Below are positions 7,531-18,100 of a stretch of DNA of 46,281 bases, piece by piece. Positions within the stretch are counted from its first letter, which is position 1. Each line of letters begins with the position of its first letter. A model generated the notes under the pieces. The model was given only the letters and a program-made list of their open reading frames with translations. It was not told the origin of the DNA and did no database searches. The position numbers were made by a program, and so were the translations under genes. Location of the stretch: NCBI GenBank assembly GCA_009776745.1, contig WRNH01000006.1:1-46281 (forward strand). Direction: 5' to 3'. This stretch comes from Endomicrobiia bacterium (lineage in GTDB: Bacteria; Elusimicrobiota; Endomicrobiia; Endomicrobiales; Endomicrobiaceae).

Positions 7531-7660
7531 AAAGTGTGGAGTTAAAGTGTTTTTGCGAAGCAAAAACCTAAAATAGGTTTCGGCATGGATTTTGTCCCTG
7601 CCGAAACACAACAGCTCCACACTCCACTCTTTACACTCCAAACTGTCGTTAAAAGGGGGT
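7531..7660. repeat. Stop-to-RBS spacer element, AGTGGAG-type
   Basis: Fills the gap between feoB and the next small gene. The outer arms are GTGTGGAGTTAAAGTGT and complementary ACACTCCACTCTTTACACTCC units. Inside are GTTTTTGC-GAA-GCAAAAAC (7549-7567) and TTTCGGCA...TGCCGAAA. It ends in CTGTCGTTAAAAGGGGG, which includes the ribosome binding site. It is the same family as the por-operon spacers. Confidence 0.75.
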
Positions 7661-7664
7661 TGAC

Positions 7665-7811
7665 ATGCAAAACATAATAGTTATATTAATTGTTGCCGCG
7701 GCGGTATTTTTTTTAATAAGATATTTTATAAAAGGAAAGCGCTGCTGCGGATGTTCGGGCAATAAATCGGACAAAATATGCGGCGGATGTTTTTTTAAAG
7801 ATACAAAATAA
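7665..7811 (+). CDS. FeoB-associated Cys-rich small membrane protein
   Basis: A 48-residue protein starting MQNIIVILIVAAAVFFLIRY. One N-terminal membrane helix is followed by a short basic, Cys-rich tail with CCGCSG (Cys27, 28, 30) and CGGC (Cys39, 42). This layout matches the FeoB-associated Cys-rich membrane protein family (PF12669-like), small proteins encoded beside feoB in many anaerobes and thought to handle iron at the membrane. AAAAGGGGG precedes the ATG by about 5 bases. It sits 134 bases after feoB in the same direction and probably belongs to the same transcript. Confidence 0.85.
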   Translation: MQNIIVILIVAAAVFFLIRYFIKGKRCCGCSGNKSDKICGGCFFKDTK

Positions 7812-7832
7812 CGGATTTTGGAGGATCAAGCA

Positions 7833-9023
7833 ATGAAAAAAAGCGTTGTAGCAGCTGCGGCAGCGGGATGTTTATTTTTTTGCGGAAATGTTTTCGCATT
7901 GACAATTGAAGAGGAAATAGCTCTTCTTAAAGAAGATATTGCGAAAATAAAAACCGCGGATAAAAGCGGAAGCATTTCGGAGGCATTGGGAATTTCCGTT
8001 AAAGCCGGCGGAACCGTAATAATGCAGGGAACGAATAAAGTTAACGACGGTTCAGGTAAAGGAAGAAATGACGCGACTTATTCAATAGATTTGGGATTTG
8101 AAAAAGAGTTCTCTTACGGCGGAAGGGTTTTCATGCATCTTGACGCCGGCAATGGCGGCGGACTGGATTCTTCGGTAATTACTTACGGCGGAATAAACGG
8201 CGCCGCGGCTTCAACCGCTGACGGCGTTGAAGTCTTAGAATTTTTGTATGAACAGAAACTGTTTGACGAGAAATTCACGGTAACTTTCGGCAAATTGAGT
8301 CCTGCGGGCTGTTTTAATGAAGTCGGATATTTTGATGAAAACGAATATGCCAACAGCGAAAAAACGCAGTTTATAAGCCCGATGTTTGTAAATAATCCGG
8401 TCATTGCTTTTACGGATAGCAGTCTTGGTCTCAAAATAATATATTCGCCGGCTGAAAAGCTTGATATCACATATGCTTATATGACGTCGGGGTGGGATAA
8501 TATGGATACTGGCGGTTTTAATGCGATAGAAGTTAATATAAAACCTTTTGAAGGCGCCAATTACAGGCTTATGTATTGGGCAAGCAATGAAGAGATGGAA
8601 AAGTTTAAAAACGGCGAAAAGACAGGCGGATACGGATTTGCCGTCAACTTGGATCAGGCGATTACCGAAACGGTCGGAGTTTTCGGAAGATTCGGCTGGG
8701 CGGATCCTTCGGTGTATGATTTGTCAATGTCGTGGAGCGCAGGCGTACAGCTTGGCGGTTCCATGTGGACAAGGGAAGGGGACATTATCGGATTTGCCGT
8801 CGGGCAGATTATGCCTTCCGGAGATTTTTCAGACGCGGAAAAATTCTTGGATCCCGACTTTAAAGATGACAGCGAAACGCTGGCAGAACTTTATTACAGC
8901 TTTGCCGTAAACGATAATCTGGCGATCACGCCTGCCATTCAGTATATTTCAAAACCTTTAGGCGGAAACGCGGCCGGTGACGATATTTTCGTATACGGAA
9001 TCAGGGTAATGATAAAGTACTGA
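7833..9023 (+). CDS. Outer-membrane porin (OprB-like)
   Basis: A 396-residue outer-membrane barrel. The start at 7833 is chosen over the upstream TTG because GGAGG lies about 9 bases before it and the signal peptide begins there (MKKSVVAAAAAGCLFF, cleavage near VFA-L). A short coiled-coil segment (EEEIALLKEDIAKIKTA) follows, then alternating beta-strands such as GGRVFMHLDAG, FTVTFGKLSPAG, LDITYAYMTSGW and YGIRVMIKY. The last residue is aromatic, the usual barrel assembly signal. The pattern resembles carbohydrate-selective OprB porins (FGKLS..., NNPVIAF). Substrate is unknown. It could be cotranscribed with the feo genes, which end 22 bases upstream with the small Cys-rich protein. Confidence 0.8.
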   Translation: MKKSVVAAAAAGCLFFCGNVFALTIEEEIALLKEDIAKIKTADKSGSISEALGISVKAGGTVIMQGTNKVNDGSGKGRNDATYSIDLGFEKEFSYGGRVFMHLDAGNGGGLDSSVITYGGINGAAASTADGVEVLEFLYEQKLFDEKFTVTFGKLSPAGCFNEVGYFDENEYANSEKTQFISPMFVNNPVIAFTDSSLGLKIIYSPAEKLDITYAYMTSGWDNMDTGGFNAIEVNIKPFEGANYRLMYWASNEEMEKFKNGEKTGGYGFAVNLDQAITETVGVFGRFGWADPSVYDLSMSWSAGVQLGGSMWTREGDIIGFAVGQIMPSGDFSDAEKFLDPDFKDDSETLAELYYSFAVNDNLAITPAIQYISKPLGGNAAGDDIFVYGIRVMIKY

Positions 9024-9041
9024 CGGCCTGTGCAAACAAAT

Positions 9042-9079
9042 AAAAAGCCCGCCGTTTATTTCAAAACGGCGGGCTTTTT
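9042..9079. terminator. Bidirectional terminator
   Basis: AAAAAGCCCGCCGTTT and AAACGGCGGGCTTTTT flank a 6-base loop. T-runs occur on both strands, so it serves both the porin (plus) and the giant gene (minus), which converge here. Confidence 0.9.
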
Positions 9080-9111
9080 GCATACAAGGAACGTTTGTCT
9101 TTGCCTGCCTT

Positions 9112-12100
9112 TTATGCCGCTGTGAGTATGCTTTCAAAGTCTTTCATATTAAATTCAGGTTTAATATCGTCTTTAGTCAGATTCTTTCTTCTTTCTTCTG
9201 CAAATGCGGGAATAAGTTCCGCGAGTGAATTTATTGCCTGAGCTTTTTCCTTGGATTTAGCTTTCATTTCCGTATCGGTAAGCTGTTGGGAAATTTCTTC
9301 ATCTTCAAAAGCGATTGGTCTTAATAATTGTATGATTTCGTAAAGCTGCTTTTCCGCTTCTCTCATTGTTCCGTCTTTCACTCTGTGTTCATTTTTAGCG
9401 CTTACGCCTTCTCCTTTAGTGTTTTCTAAAATCTGTGATACCAAAACTCTTCCCAAAATAATTTCAAGAGTTCTGTCCTGAAGGCCGTACAGTTTATCGT
9501 TCAGTTTATTTGCGTCTCTCAATGCGTTTGCCGCAAGTATTTTTTCAGTTATTCCTTTGACAAACGCATTGGATGTCGTTTCAATGTCATCTGTCATCTG
9601 GCTTTTCAGTTTTAATATGTAAACGGATACAGGATGCGACTGCTGCAGATTGAGCGAAGAAACCAGAGCGGTAAAAGCATCATCTTTATTTTCATTTTCA
9701 TAAAATTCCTTCATTGCGGCAATGGCTTTTTCCGAGCTCATAACGGGCATATCGCTTACTTCAAAATTTCTTGCGGCTCTCAATGCGAATTCCGGCGTAA
9801 TTTTTTCCGGAAATATTTTTAATATTTTTATGCTTGAAATGATTTCTATTATCCCCAATATCTCTAATCCGCTCCTTCTTTCATCAAGTTTTTTTCTTAA
9901 TTCCGAATTGTTCAATACGACCATTGCTCCGGCTTTCTTTATATTTTCTTCAAGAGATAAATTAGGATCAAAATTTTCCAATGTGCTCAACTCTGAAGTT
10001 GTGCCGAGCGCGTAGTTGTACATTTCAAAGCCGGACGCTTTCGGATACACATATCCTGAAAAACCCGCATCTTTAAACTTAACGGGCATTTCAGCTTTTT
10101 CCGTGTCCAGATATATCTCTACTCCGGCTTTACGCGCTTCGTTTAAAAAGACTGACAGTTTCTGAATTCCTATTTTTTCTGCAAGATTCTGGCTAATAAC
10201 AATTTGACCGTTCCCGATTTTCTTGTGCTGGTCAAAGTATTTAGTGAAATCATCTACGTCAACAATATCGTCAAGACGGTGCAGCAAACCCTGCGCGAGC
10301 GTAAACCCGTCAATATTTTTTATTCTTCTGAGAGAAGCGTTAAAATTTACCGTATCGCCTAACATGGCTTTAAACAAATCATATCCGACGCGCACATTTC
10401 CGTTTTCCGAGTATGTGATGTCTTTTTGGCCGGCTGAATGATCTACTTCCATCCACTCGACGGAAATATTATTTAAGTTCGTTAGTACTGATGTCCCTGC
10501 ATTGCGCTTTACAAGCGAATTTATTTTTCTGTTGGAAGAAAGTTCCTGCGCTATGGATTGATAAGAAGCCCCTTCGCAATAGATAATGACGGCGTCCTGC
10601 GATTTGCTGACCCACAAAGCGTTTCCGTTAATGCTTACTCCGGTAGGTTCAAAATTTAATTCGGATCTGCGCGCGTCCTCCGCGCCCATATCGTTTATTA
10701 CGTAAACCGGAAGATTCACATAACCTTCCGCGGTCAAAACGGCTGCCGAACCGAACTCTCTTACCGCGTCTGCTATTGCTGAGCGGCGTATAAAATGATA
10801 ATTGACGATAATATGTTTCGCGCCGGCATTGCCGAACACGGATGCAATTTCATTTGAGAGCGTTTTCGGGATAGCGGCCGATAAAGTCAAAGCTTCTATC
10901 AGCTTAGGACCTAAATTTGACTGCAGCGCTTTATTAATCAAATCAACAGATCCCTGCGGTATATTTGTCCGCGCCATTGCGGGATTTAAAATAACCTCCG
11001 TAAATGAGGTATTGTATTTATCGGTTATTTCAATACGAAAAATTTTATAAGGTTTTACAGCCTCTGCGGCAAGCAAAACTTTATCTTCAAGCCCAGGCGT
11101 AAAAAGACCGGGAGTATTTTCGAACACAAACAGCAGCATTTCTTTGTTCTCTCTGTCGGGCGTATCGCGCGCAAATTTAGAGGCGTAAAGCAAATCCTCA
11201 GTGTACATAACGGTTCCTCCCCAGCCTCTGGGTTCAAAACCTTTATCAAGAACGGCGCTAATGTCTTGCGCAAAGTTCTGATCAGCCGGATCAAAATACG
11301 CGCCCCTGAATACATAGCCGCTATTTTGATAAGCGGCGTCCATATCGTCATAAGTCATTTTGTGATAATTTTTGGAATTATCCGCAAAAGATTTATACTT
11401 TTTTGCCGTATCCTCATCTCCGGTCTTGCCAAGAGCATCTGTTTTTTCAGGATCATCGGCTGCTTTAATCGGCGATTTGGAAATGTCTCCGAAATTTATC
11501 ACGATAAGAGGAGAAACAAGATAAAATTTTCCGTTTCCCGCTTTTATTATGTTCAGCACCGGCAGCATCTCATTCAGTCTTTGTCTTTTATCCCGATCGT
11601 TTGAATCGGGGAAAATTTTTTCTGAATCCGGACGAACTGCAGAAAGTTTGCCGTCTTTATTTTCTATTTTAAAATTAACCATTCCCAATGAAAAACTCCC
11701 CGATACAACGGACATTTCCTCTCCGGGTTTAATGTCCGGCAGCGCGTAAACCGGATAATTCGTTCTCTCAAGTTTGGCATCGCTCCATTTGGCGTTTCCG
11801 TCAATGCTCTCTAATAAAGCTGCTCTTTTATCTTCTTTAAATTTAGACAATGCCAAAAAACTTCCTATAAATAAATTTCTTCCGGCAAGATTGATCTTTG
11901 CAAATTTATAATCGTCAACAACGCCGATCCCCATTCCCGCTCCGAACATACGGGCATCTGTCGCGGCAGCAAGTTTTTCTAAAGAAGGAGCCTGCGCGCT
12001 TTCCTGATTTATCACGAATATTTCGTTGCCGTCTTCGCTTATATAGATGTATATGTCTTTTGACAAATCAATACCGTTGCCGTGAACAAACGCATTGCGT

Positions 12101-15100
12101 AAAATATCCGCGATTTGCATATCTAATTCGAAACCGGCATCCTTAAATAAACCGTTGCGCGATATGTCAAGCGCCGCTTGCCGAAGTATTTCCGTTACCG
12201 TTTTGACCGAAAAGTCATCGCTCATATCCATATCGTTTAACGATAGTCTAATGATAGTATTTCCTTTCAAGTCATTTCTGAGTTTTGAAGTCTCATCAAT
12301 GACAAGCGTAGGAGGGAGGCTATTGTTATTTTCTTTTATAATTTTCTTAGCTTCATCAGAAAAAAGCCTGCTGAAGTCAAGCTCTATTACTCCGGCGTTG
12401 AGTTTTTCCGCCAGCGCGTTGGCAATAATGTCGGAACCGGACAAAGCTTGTTCTTGTCCGCTTTCTTGCGTTTTGCCAATGTCTGCGCTTTGAGATAACG
12501 CTGCCGTTTGGGGATTGAAACGAATCGCCGCAAGCCGCAATTCGTTAAGCGTTTTCAAAAGATTATCGTGAAAATTGTCTACACGGACACGGAAATACAT
12601 ATTTACATTTTCAAGAGCCGATATAATGTTATCCTTGGAAATGTCGGTCAGATATATGTATCCGCTCGGCGCCTGCATAATTCCCTTGTTTATAAATGTT
12701 GCCGATCCGACGGAACTGTAAGCTGCTCTCATATGAAAGCGCGCTATTTCGTCGTTTGACGTCGGAATATTGCGCAGCGCATAGGCATTTATTCCGGCAA
12801 GAACAGCCCTTAAGTCGTAATCATTGGTTATTGATATTTCTCCGTTTTCAAGTTTTTCTATAAATTCATCAATCAAACCGTCAAATCTTTCGGTGTCTGC
12901 CGCAGGCGAAGCTTTAAATAAGTTCAAGGCAAACAGCCTGTGCATAATATCCGCATTTTTGTTGTTTGCGATATTGGCCAGCACGTCAAAATTTGATCTG
13001 TAACGCATTACATTTTTAATATATCCGAGTTCCGCGTCGGTAAAAACTTCTTTAAGTTTATTTTCGGAATAGAGATCATAATTATCGGCTATGTTCGAAT
13101 CATTTTCAGTCAGATCTCTTGCGTAATTTTGCGCATTATCCGTGGAAGGTTTATTCCTCAAAAGCCTTTGCCTGTTTATAAGATACAAGTCATGTTTGTC
13201 GGCTGAATAGTTTTTGATGCTTTCAAAAAATACTTCTTTATCAAAATTCTTAAAATTATCCGACATATAATTTGCGAAGTCATTTGCAAATTTTTCGAAA
13301 AGAGTTTTCTGCGATTTGTAATCCTGCGAAGAGGCAATTCCTTGCGCAAATTTTGATATAGCCGAAATAAGATGTATCCACATAAACTCGCTGCCGGCGG
13401 CTTCGACTGCATTCTGTAAAACGTTTATAAAACCTCTGGAAGCGTCGTGTATCCTCATTGTCTTCTGTCCATCTGAAAATAAATGCAGGCTCAAATATTC
13501 ATCTTTATAAGGCAGTATTTTGCCAATTAGGGAATTTGTAAAACCCTGTATCGCGAAAGCAAAAAACTCGTGCAAAGTTTTTACCGCTTGCGTGTCAGTA
13601 AGAAGCTGCGGGGCAATGATATGCAAATAATTGTGTCCGATTTCGTGAGCGAATTCGTTAACGCTTGCATAACCCTGAGTAAACAATAAATAAGAGTTTG
13701 CGTTTGAAGGCACTTCGTTATCTTTGCGGATAGCCGGTTTTACAATGGCGCCGTATGTCATTATTTCAAAAAGATTGCCGTAATGTCCTTTTATCTGTGT
13801 AGTTTCAACTGATTCCGGAATAGTAAGACCGGTCATGAGCAGCAGATGAGTACCCATCATCATTGCTTTAACTTCATAGTCGTTTTTTGCCTGCGCCGAA
13901 ATCATTTTGTCGGAAAACTCTTTTGTAATTTCAGCGGTATTGTCGATTTGATTATTTGCGGCTTTTAAATAAAGCAGCGCCAGAAGACGCATTGTCAAAT
14001 CTTCTTCTTTGCTGTTGAATATTTCCAACAGAAAAGTTTTATTGTCTCTGCCGGCAATTATTGAAAGATATTTTGCGGTATCATTTGGGAATGCTTTGTT
14101 AAGTTCTTCCTGCTGTTTTGCGCTCATTTTTTCACCGTTTTCTTCCATGAATCTTATGGCGTCAGCTATATCGTTATCCGTTTTTTGGAGTAAAAACTGG
14201 TATCCGACCGATTCCGGCGTGCCGATATTTGGGATATTCTCGATAAGTTTAATTTTTGCCTCTATATAAGAGTCAATATTTGTCGCCGCATTCTTCTTTT
14301 TGCTGTCCATGCTATCCGATGTGATAGAGCGCAGTATGCCTAAAAGGCTTTGATTTTTTATTTCGCCGCTGTTTATAAGTTTTTCAAGCGCGCCGATTTG
14401 TGTTTTAAATCCCGGCACAAAATCGTAAGTTGAAAAAAAGAAATTTCTGATATTGTCAGCCATATTTTGCGGTATATTCGTTTTTTCATCATAAGAAGCA
14501 TCAATAGATTTGATCTTGTCAATGAGAGTTTCAGATACTTTTACCGCAAAATCGTCCATATATTCTTCGGTTGTCTGAGTGAATGATTTCATAAGGTCAA
14601 GATATATAAAATCTTGAAGATTTAAATAATCTTGGAGGGATAAATTTTCTTTGCTGTTTTTAGCCAGATCATAAAACGCTTCTTTCCATACATAGTCAAA
14701 TTCATGCACATCGGCAAAAAGCGATTTAAAGTTTTTTGCAGGCATATTAATGTTCGAAAAGTAGGCAAAGAGGACATCTAGTCCGTTAAGAAACAAAAAC
14801 GTGTCGGCTGATTCTATGTTCAAAGAGGTTCTATTTTTTATCATTGCAGACATATATGTTTTGAGATGGGCAATGACTTCGTCAAGGGCTTTTTCGCTTT
14901 CCTGCACGTTTACCTGCCCCTTGTCAGCTCCAAAAAGCTTTTTTGCGTTTTCGAGCATTGCAAGCGTGCTCCGCTGCTCAGGGTTAAGGGTATTAATATC
15001 AATTTTTGCAAGCTGCGCAGATAAAAAGCCGGCGGATTCAAAATCGGAATCGCGTAAAGTTTTTTCACCCAAAGTAATGTCTCCGGCGCTGAGATCTATG

Positions 15101-18100
15101 TTTACAATTTGCGTCTCTACCCTTTCGGTAAGCGCGGCCGCAACCGGATCCGAAGGTGATTTTGAAATGTCGTATAAATCTATATTTTCACGTTGGGAAA
15201 TAAGATAAAATTTTCCGTTTTCTTCTTTTATTTCGAGCTCGCCGATTTGCTCGTTAAGCTCTTTTGACATAAGAGAAAACTTTCCGTTTTCCTCTTTTAT
15301 TTCCAGCCGCGCATCAAGTTCTTTTAAGGAAAGTCTGCCGTTTTCATTTACTATTTTGAATGGTATTTGGGTATCCCCAACCCATATTATGGACGACATT
15401 TCCTCTCCGGGTGTAATATCCTTTATCAGGTAAACCGGATAATGCTTTCTTGGAAGCTGCTCTTTACTCCACGCGGCATTCAGCAGCTTGCTCCTGTTGT
15501 CCTGCGCGGCTCTCGTTGTTAAAAAACTTCCTACAAACAAATCTGTTCCTGCAAGATTAATCTCTGCGTGCTGATAATCGCCGGCTTCAATCGTATTGGA
15601 AACTCCTATTCCTGCCCCAAAAAGATTTCTATCCATTGCGGCAGCAAGTTTTTCCAAAGAGGCAGTTTGCGGGTTTTTTTGATTTATTACAAATATTTCA
15701 TTGCCGTTTTCGCTGACGTATATGTATATATCTTTTGACAGGTCGACATTGTTGCCGTGAACAAAAGCATTTTTTAAAGTTTCAAAGAGCTGATGGTAAG
15801 AGTTGTTTTGCAGGCTTTGTGACAAGTGGTTTGCAAAAAAAGATAACAATAACCCCGCCGTGCCGATAGAAGAATTGTCAACTTCATGATTTTGATTATT
15901 GAATGAGAGTTGGATAACTTTATTTTTGAAATCTTTTCCCCTGAGCGTTGCTTTTACCGCTTCGTCAATAGTTATATCTTTATTTTTGTCGTCAAATTTT
16001 GCTTCTTTTGAAAAATATTCGCTAAAATCAATTCTATCAATGCCGGCTCTGCCGGCGTTGATCTTTTCAGCCAGCGCATCCGCAGCATCCGGAGTTTTTC
16101 TTCTTTCAGTTTCAGAGATTGATTCGGCATGTTTTTCAAAATAGCTGTCGTTTACGGTAAATTGTTCCGCATATAAATCCGCGTTCGGGTCGGAATGGCG
16201 GTAAGAGGTGTTGCCTGTGCTGTCGTTAAGATAAGGATGCAGTTTTTCTATGCTTTCTTTTTTCTGCCCAAGACCAATTCCGTGCAGACCGCCGACTTTG
16301 GAATAGTATGAATAATCCAAATTCATCACGTCGTTTGCAAAATCGTCGTGAGAAACTTCGTGTTTTTTGTTTAATACTTTAACTTCGCGGCTTTCTTTGT
16401 TTACCGATAAATAAACCGGTCTGTTTCCGTCAAGGTGATTGCCGTGGACATATGCGTTTTTTATCATTTCCAAAAGCATTCTGTACAATGCAAGCTCTTC
16501 GGCTGATATCTTTCTGCCGCCGGGAAACATCTCGGACATAAGAACGTTTGCCAGCTCAGCCATATAATTGCTGACCCCTAAATAATAAAACCCTTTATCG
16601 GTTCGCGCCGTATCGCCGAAATACAAGGCTATGCCCTTTCCTCCGGCAACGGCGTTAGCAATTTCTCTGATGCTTGAATTAACGGCTGTAGCGTCTGTCC
16701 TGCCTTTTTTTGCCGCGTCCGCAAGATATGCGATATCTTTCGCAACTTTTGAAACGTCAACGCGCACAATTTCAGAAACGCCCAGCTCCATCCTGATTCC
16801 GGCTTCGTCAGCATCGTCTGCCGTTTGCGGCAAAATTGCATTGATTATTGCGTCTTCCGCTTCTTTGATGCGGTCGTGCTGGCGTTTAATTATAGCTGCC
16901 GCTTTATTGAGGTCTGCTTCATCATTGGCATCGAATTGATTGAAAATTGCCGGAATTACTATGATTTTATTAGCTATATCGGACAAGCCGTCTAAAGCGT
17001 TGGCATCACCGGCGATAAAGTCAAGGTAACGCGAATCGGTTTCCCATTCTCCGTCAACGTAAACGACTTTGATTCTTTGCTTGAATAATTCTTTAAAATT
17101 GCCGCTGTTAGGATCGCTTACCTTGTGTACCATCAAATAATCAGCTCCGTCAGTTTCGCTCTTTATTATCGCATCCTCTATTAATTGCCCTCTCCTGCCG
17201 GTTATATCTGCGGAAACGTGTATTCTCCGCGCCGCCTCGTTGTCATTATCAGATATATTATTCACTATCTTGTTCGTAAATAAATACAAATATTTCTTGT
17301 ATTCTTTCTCAAATAAATGGTTATGGATACCGTATTTATCCTTATTCACTCTGAATTGGTTTATCCGCGAATACGGATTGCTCTGCTCCAGTATTGCGCT
17401 TATATCGCCTTCTTCTTCAGCTGCTGCTACGGCATTAAAATAATTATAATCTATCGCCGTATGAACGGCTAAATCAGATATTGTTCCGGCTATAGCTCCG
17501 GCAATTATGCCGGCCGCAACTATGGGAATAGAGAGGGGATTAAATAATGAAACCAAAAGCCCGACGGCAATAGCCGGAATATAAAAAGACGCGGTTACTA
17601 TAGCTGCGCCGCGTTTGCCGCCTATGGTAGGATGTCTGCTTGAAAAACGGGAATCTAATGATTGAAAAAATTCTTTTCCGGCTATTTCAAACGCTAACTT
17701 TAAATTTCCTATTTTATCCGTGCTCGCCAGGCTTATTATATCTTCGTTTTCGTCAGATAAAATGGCGTTTATTTTGTCATAACTGTCTATTCTTTTGATG
17801 ATTTTTACAATAGCGTCATCCTTCATTCCTGAGCGCGTTAAATAATATACTAAATCTTTCTTTATTTCATTAACGTACGACCCGGTAAGCCCCAGCCCTT
17901 TTAACATGGAATAATGAATTCTGTAAGCTATTGCCTCATCAGGCGCTTCCATCATACTGTTAGGGTTAGTTAAATGAACCGCTTCATGAGCGATCAACGA
18001 AGCAAGGAAGCTGACGATTGTTTCTTCATTTGCATTTTTTATTTTATCCATTGCGCTTTTGGTAATAAAAATTCCGTAAGCGCCGTCTCTTTTAAGAGTA

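Noticed and set aside
11266-11604. Plus-strand ORFs within the giant gene
   Set aside because: These and many others between 9.6 and 22.2 kb are antisense shadows with low-complexity translations and no ribosome binding sites.
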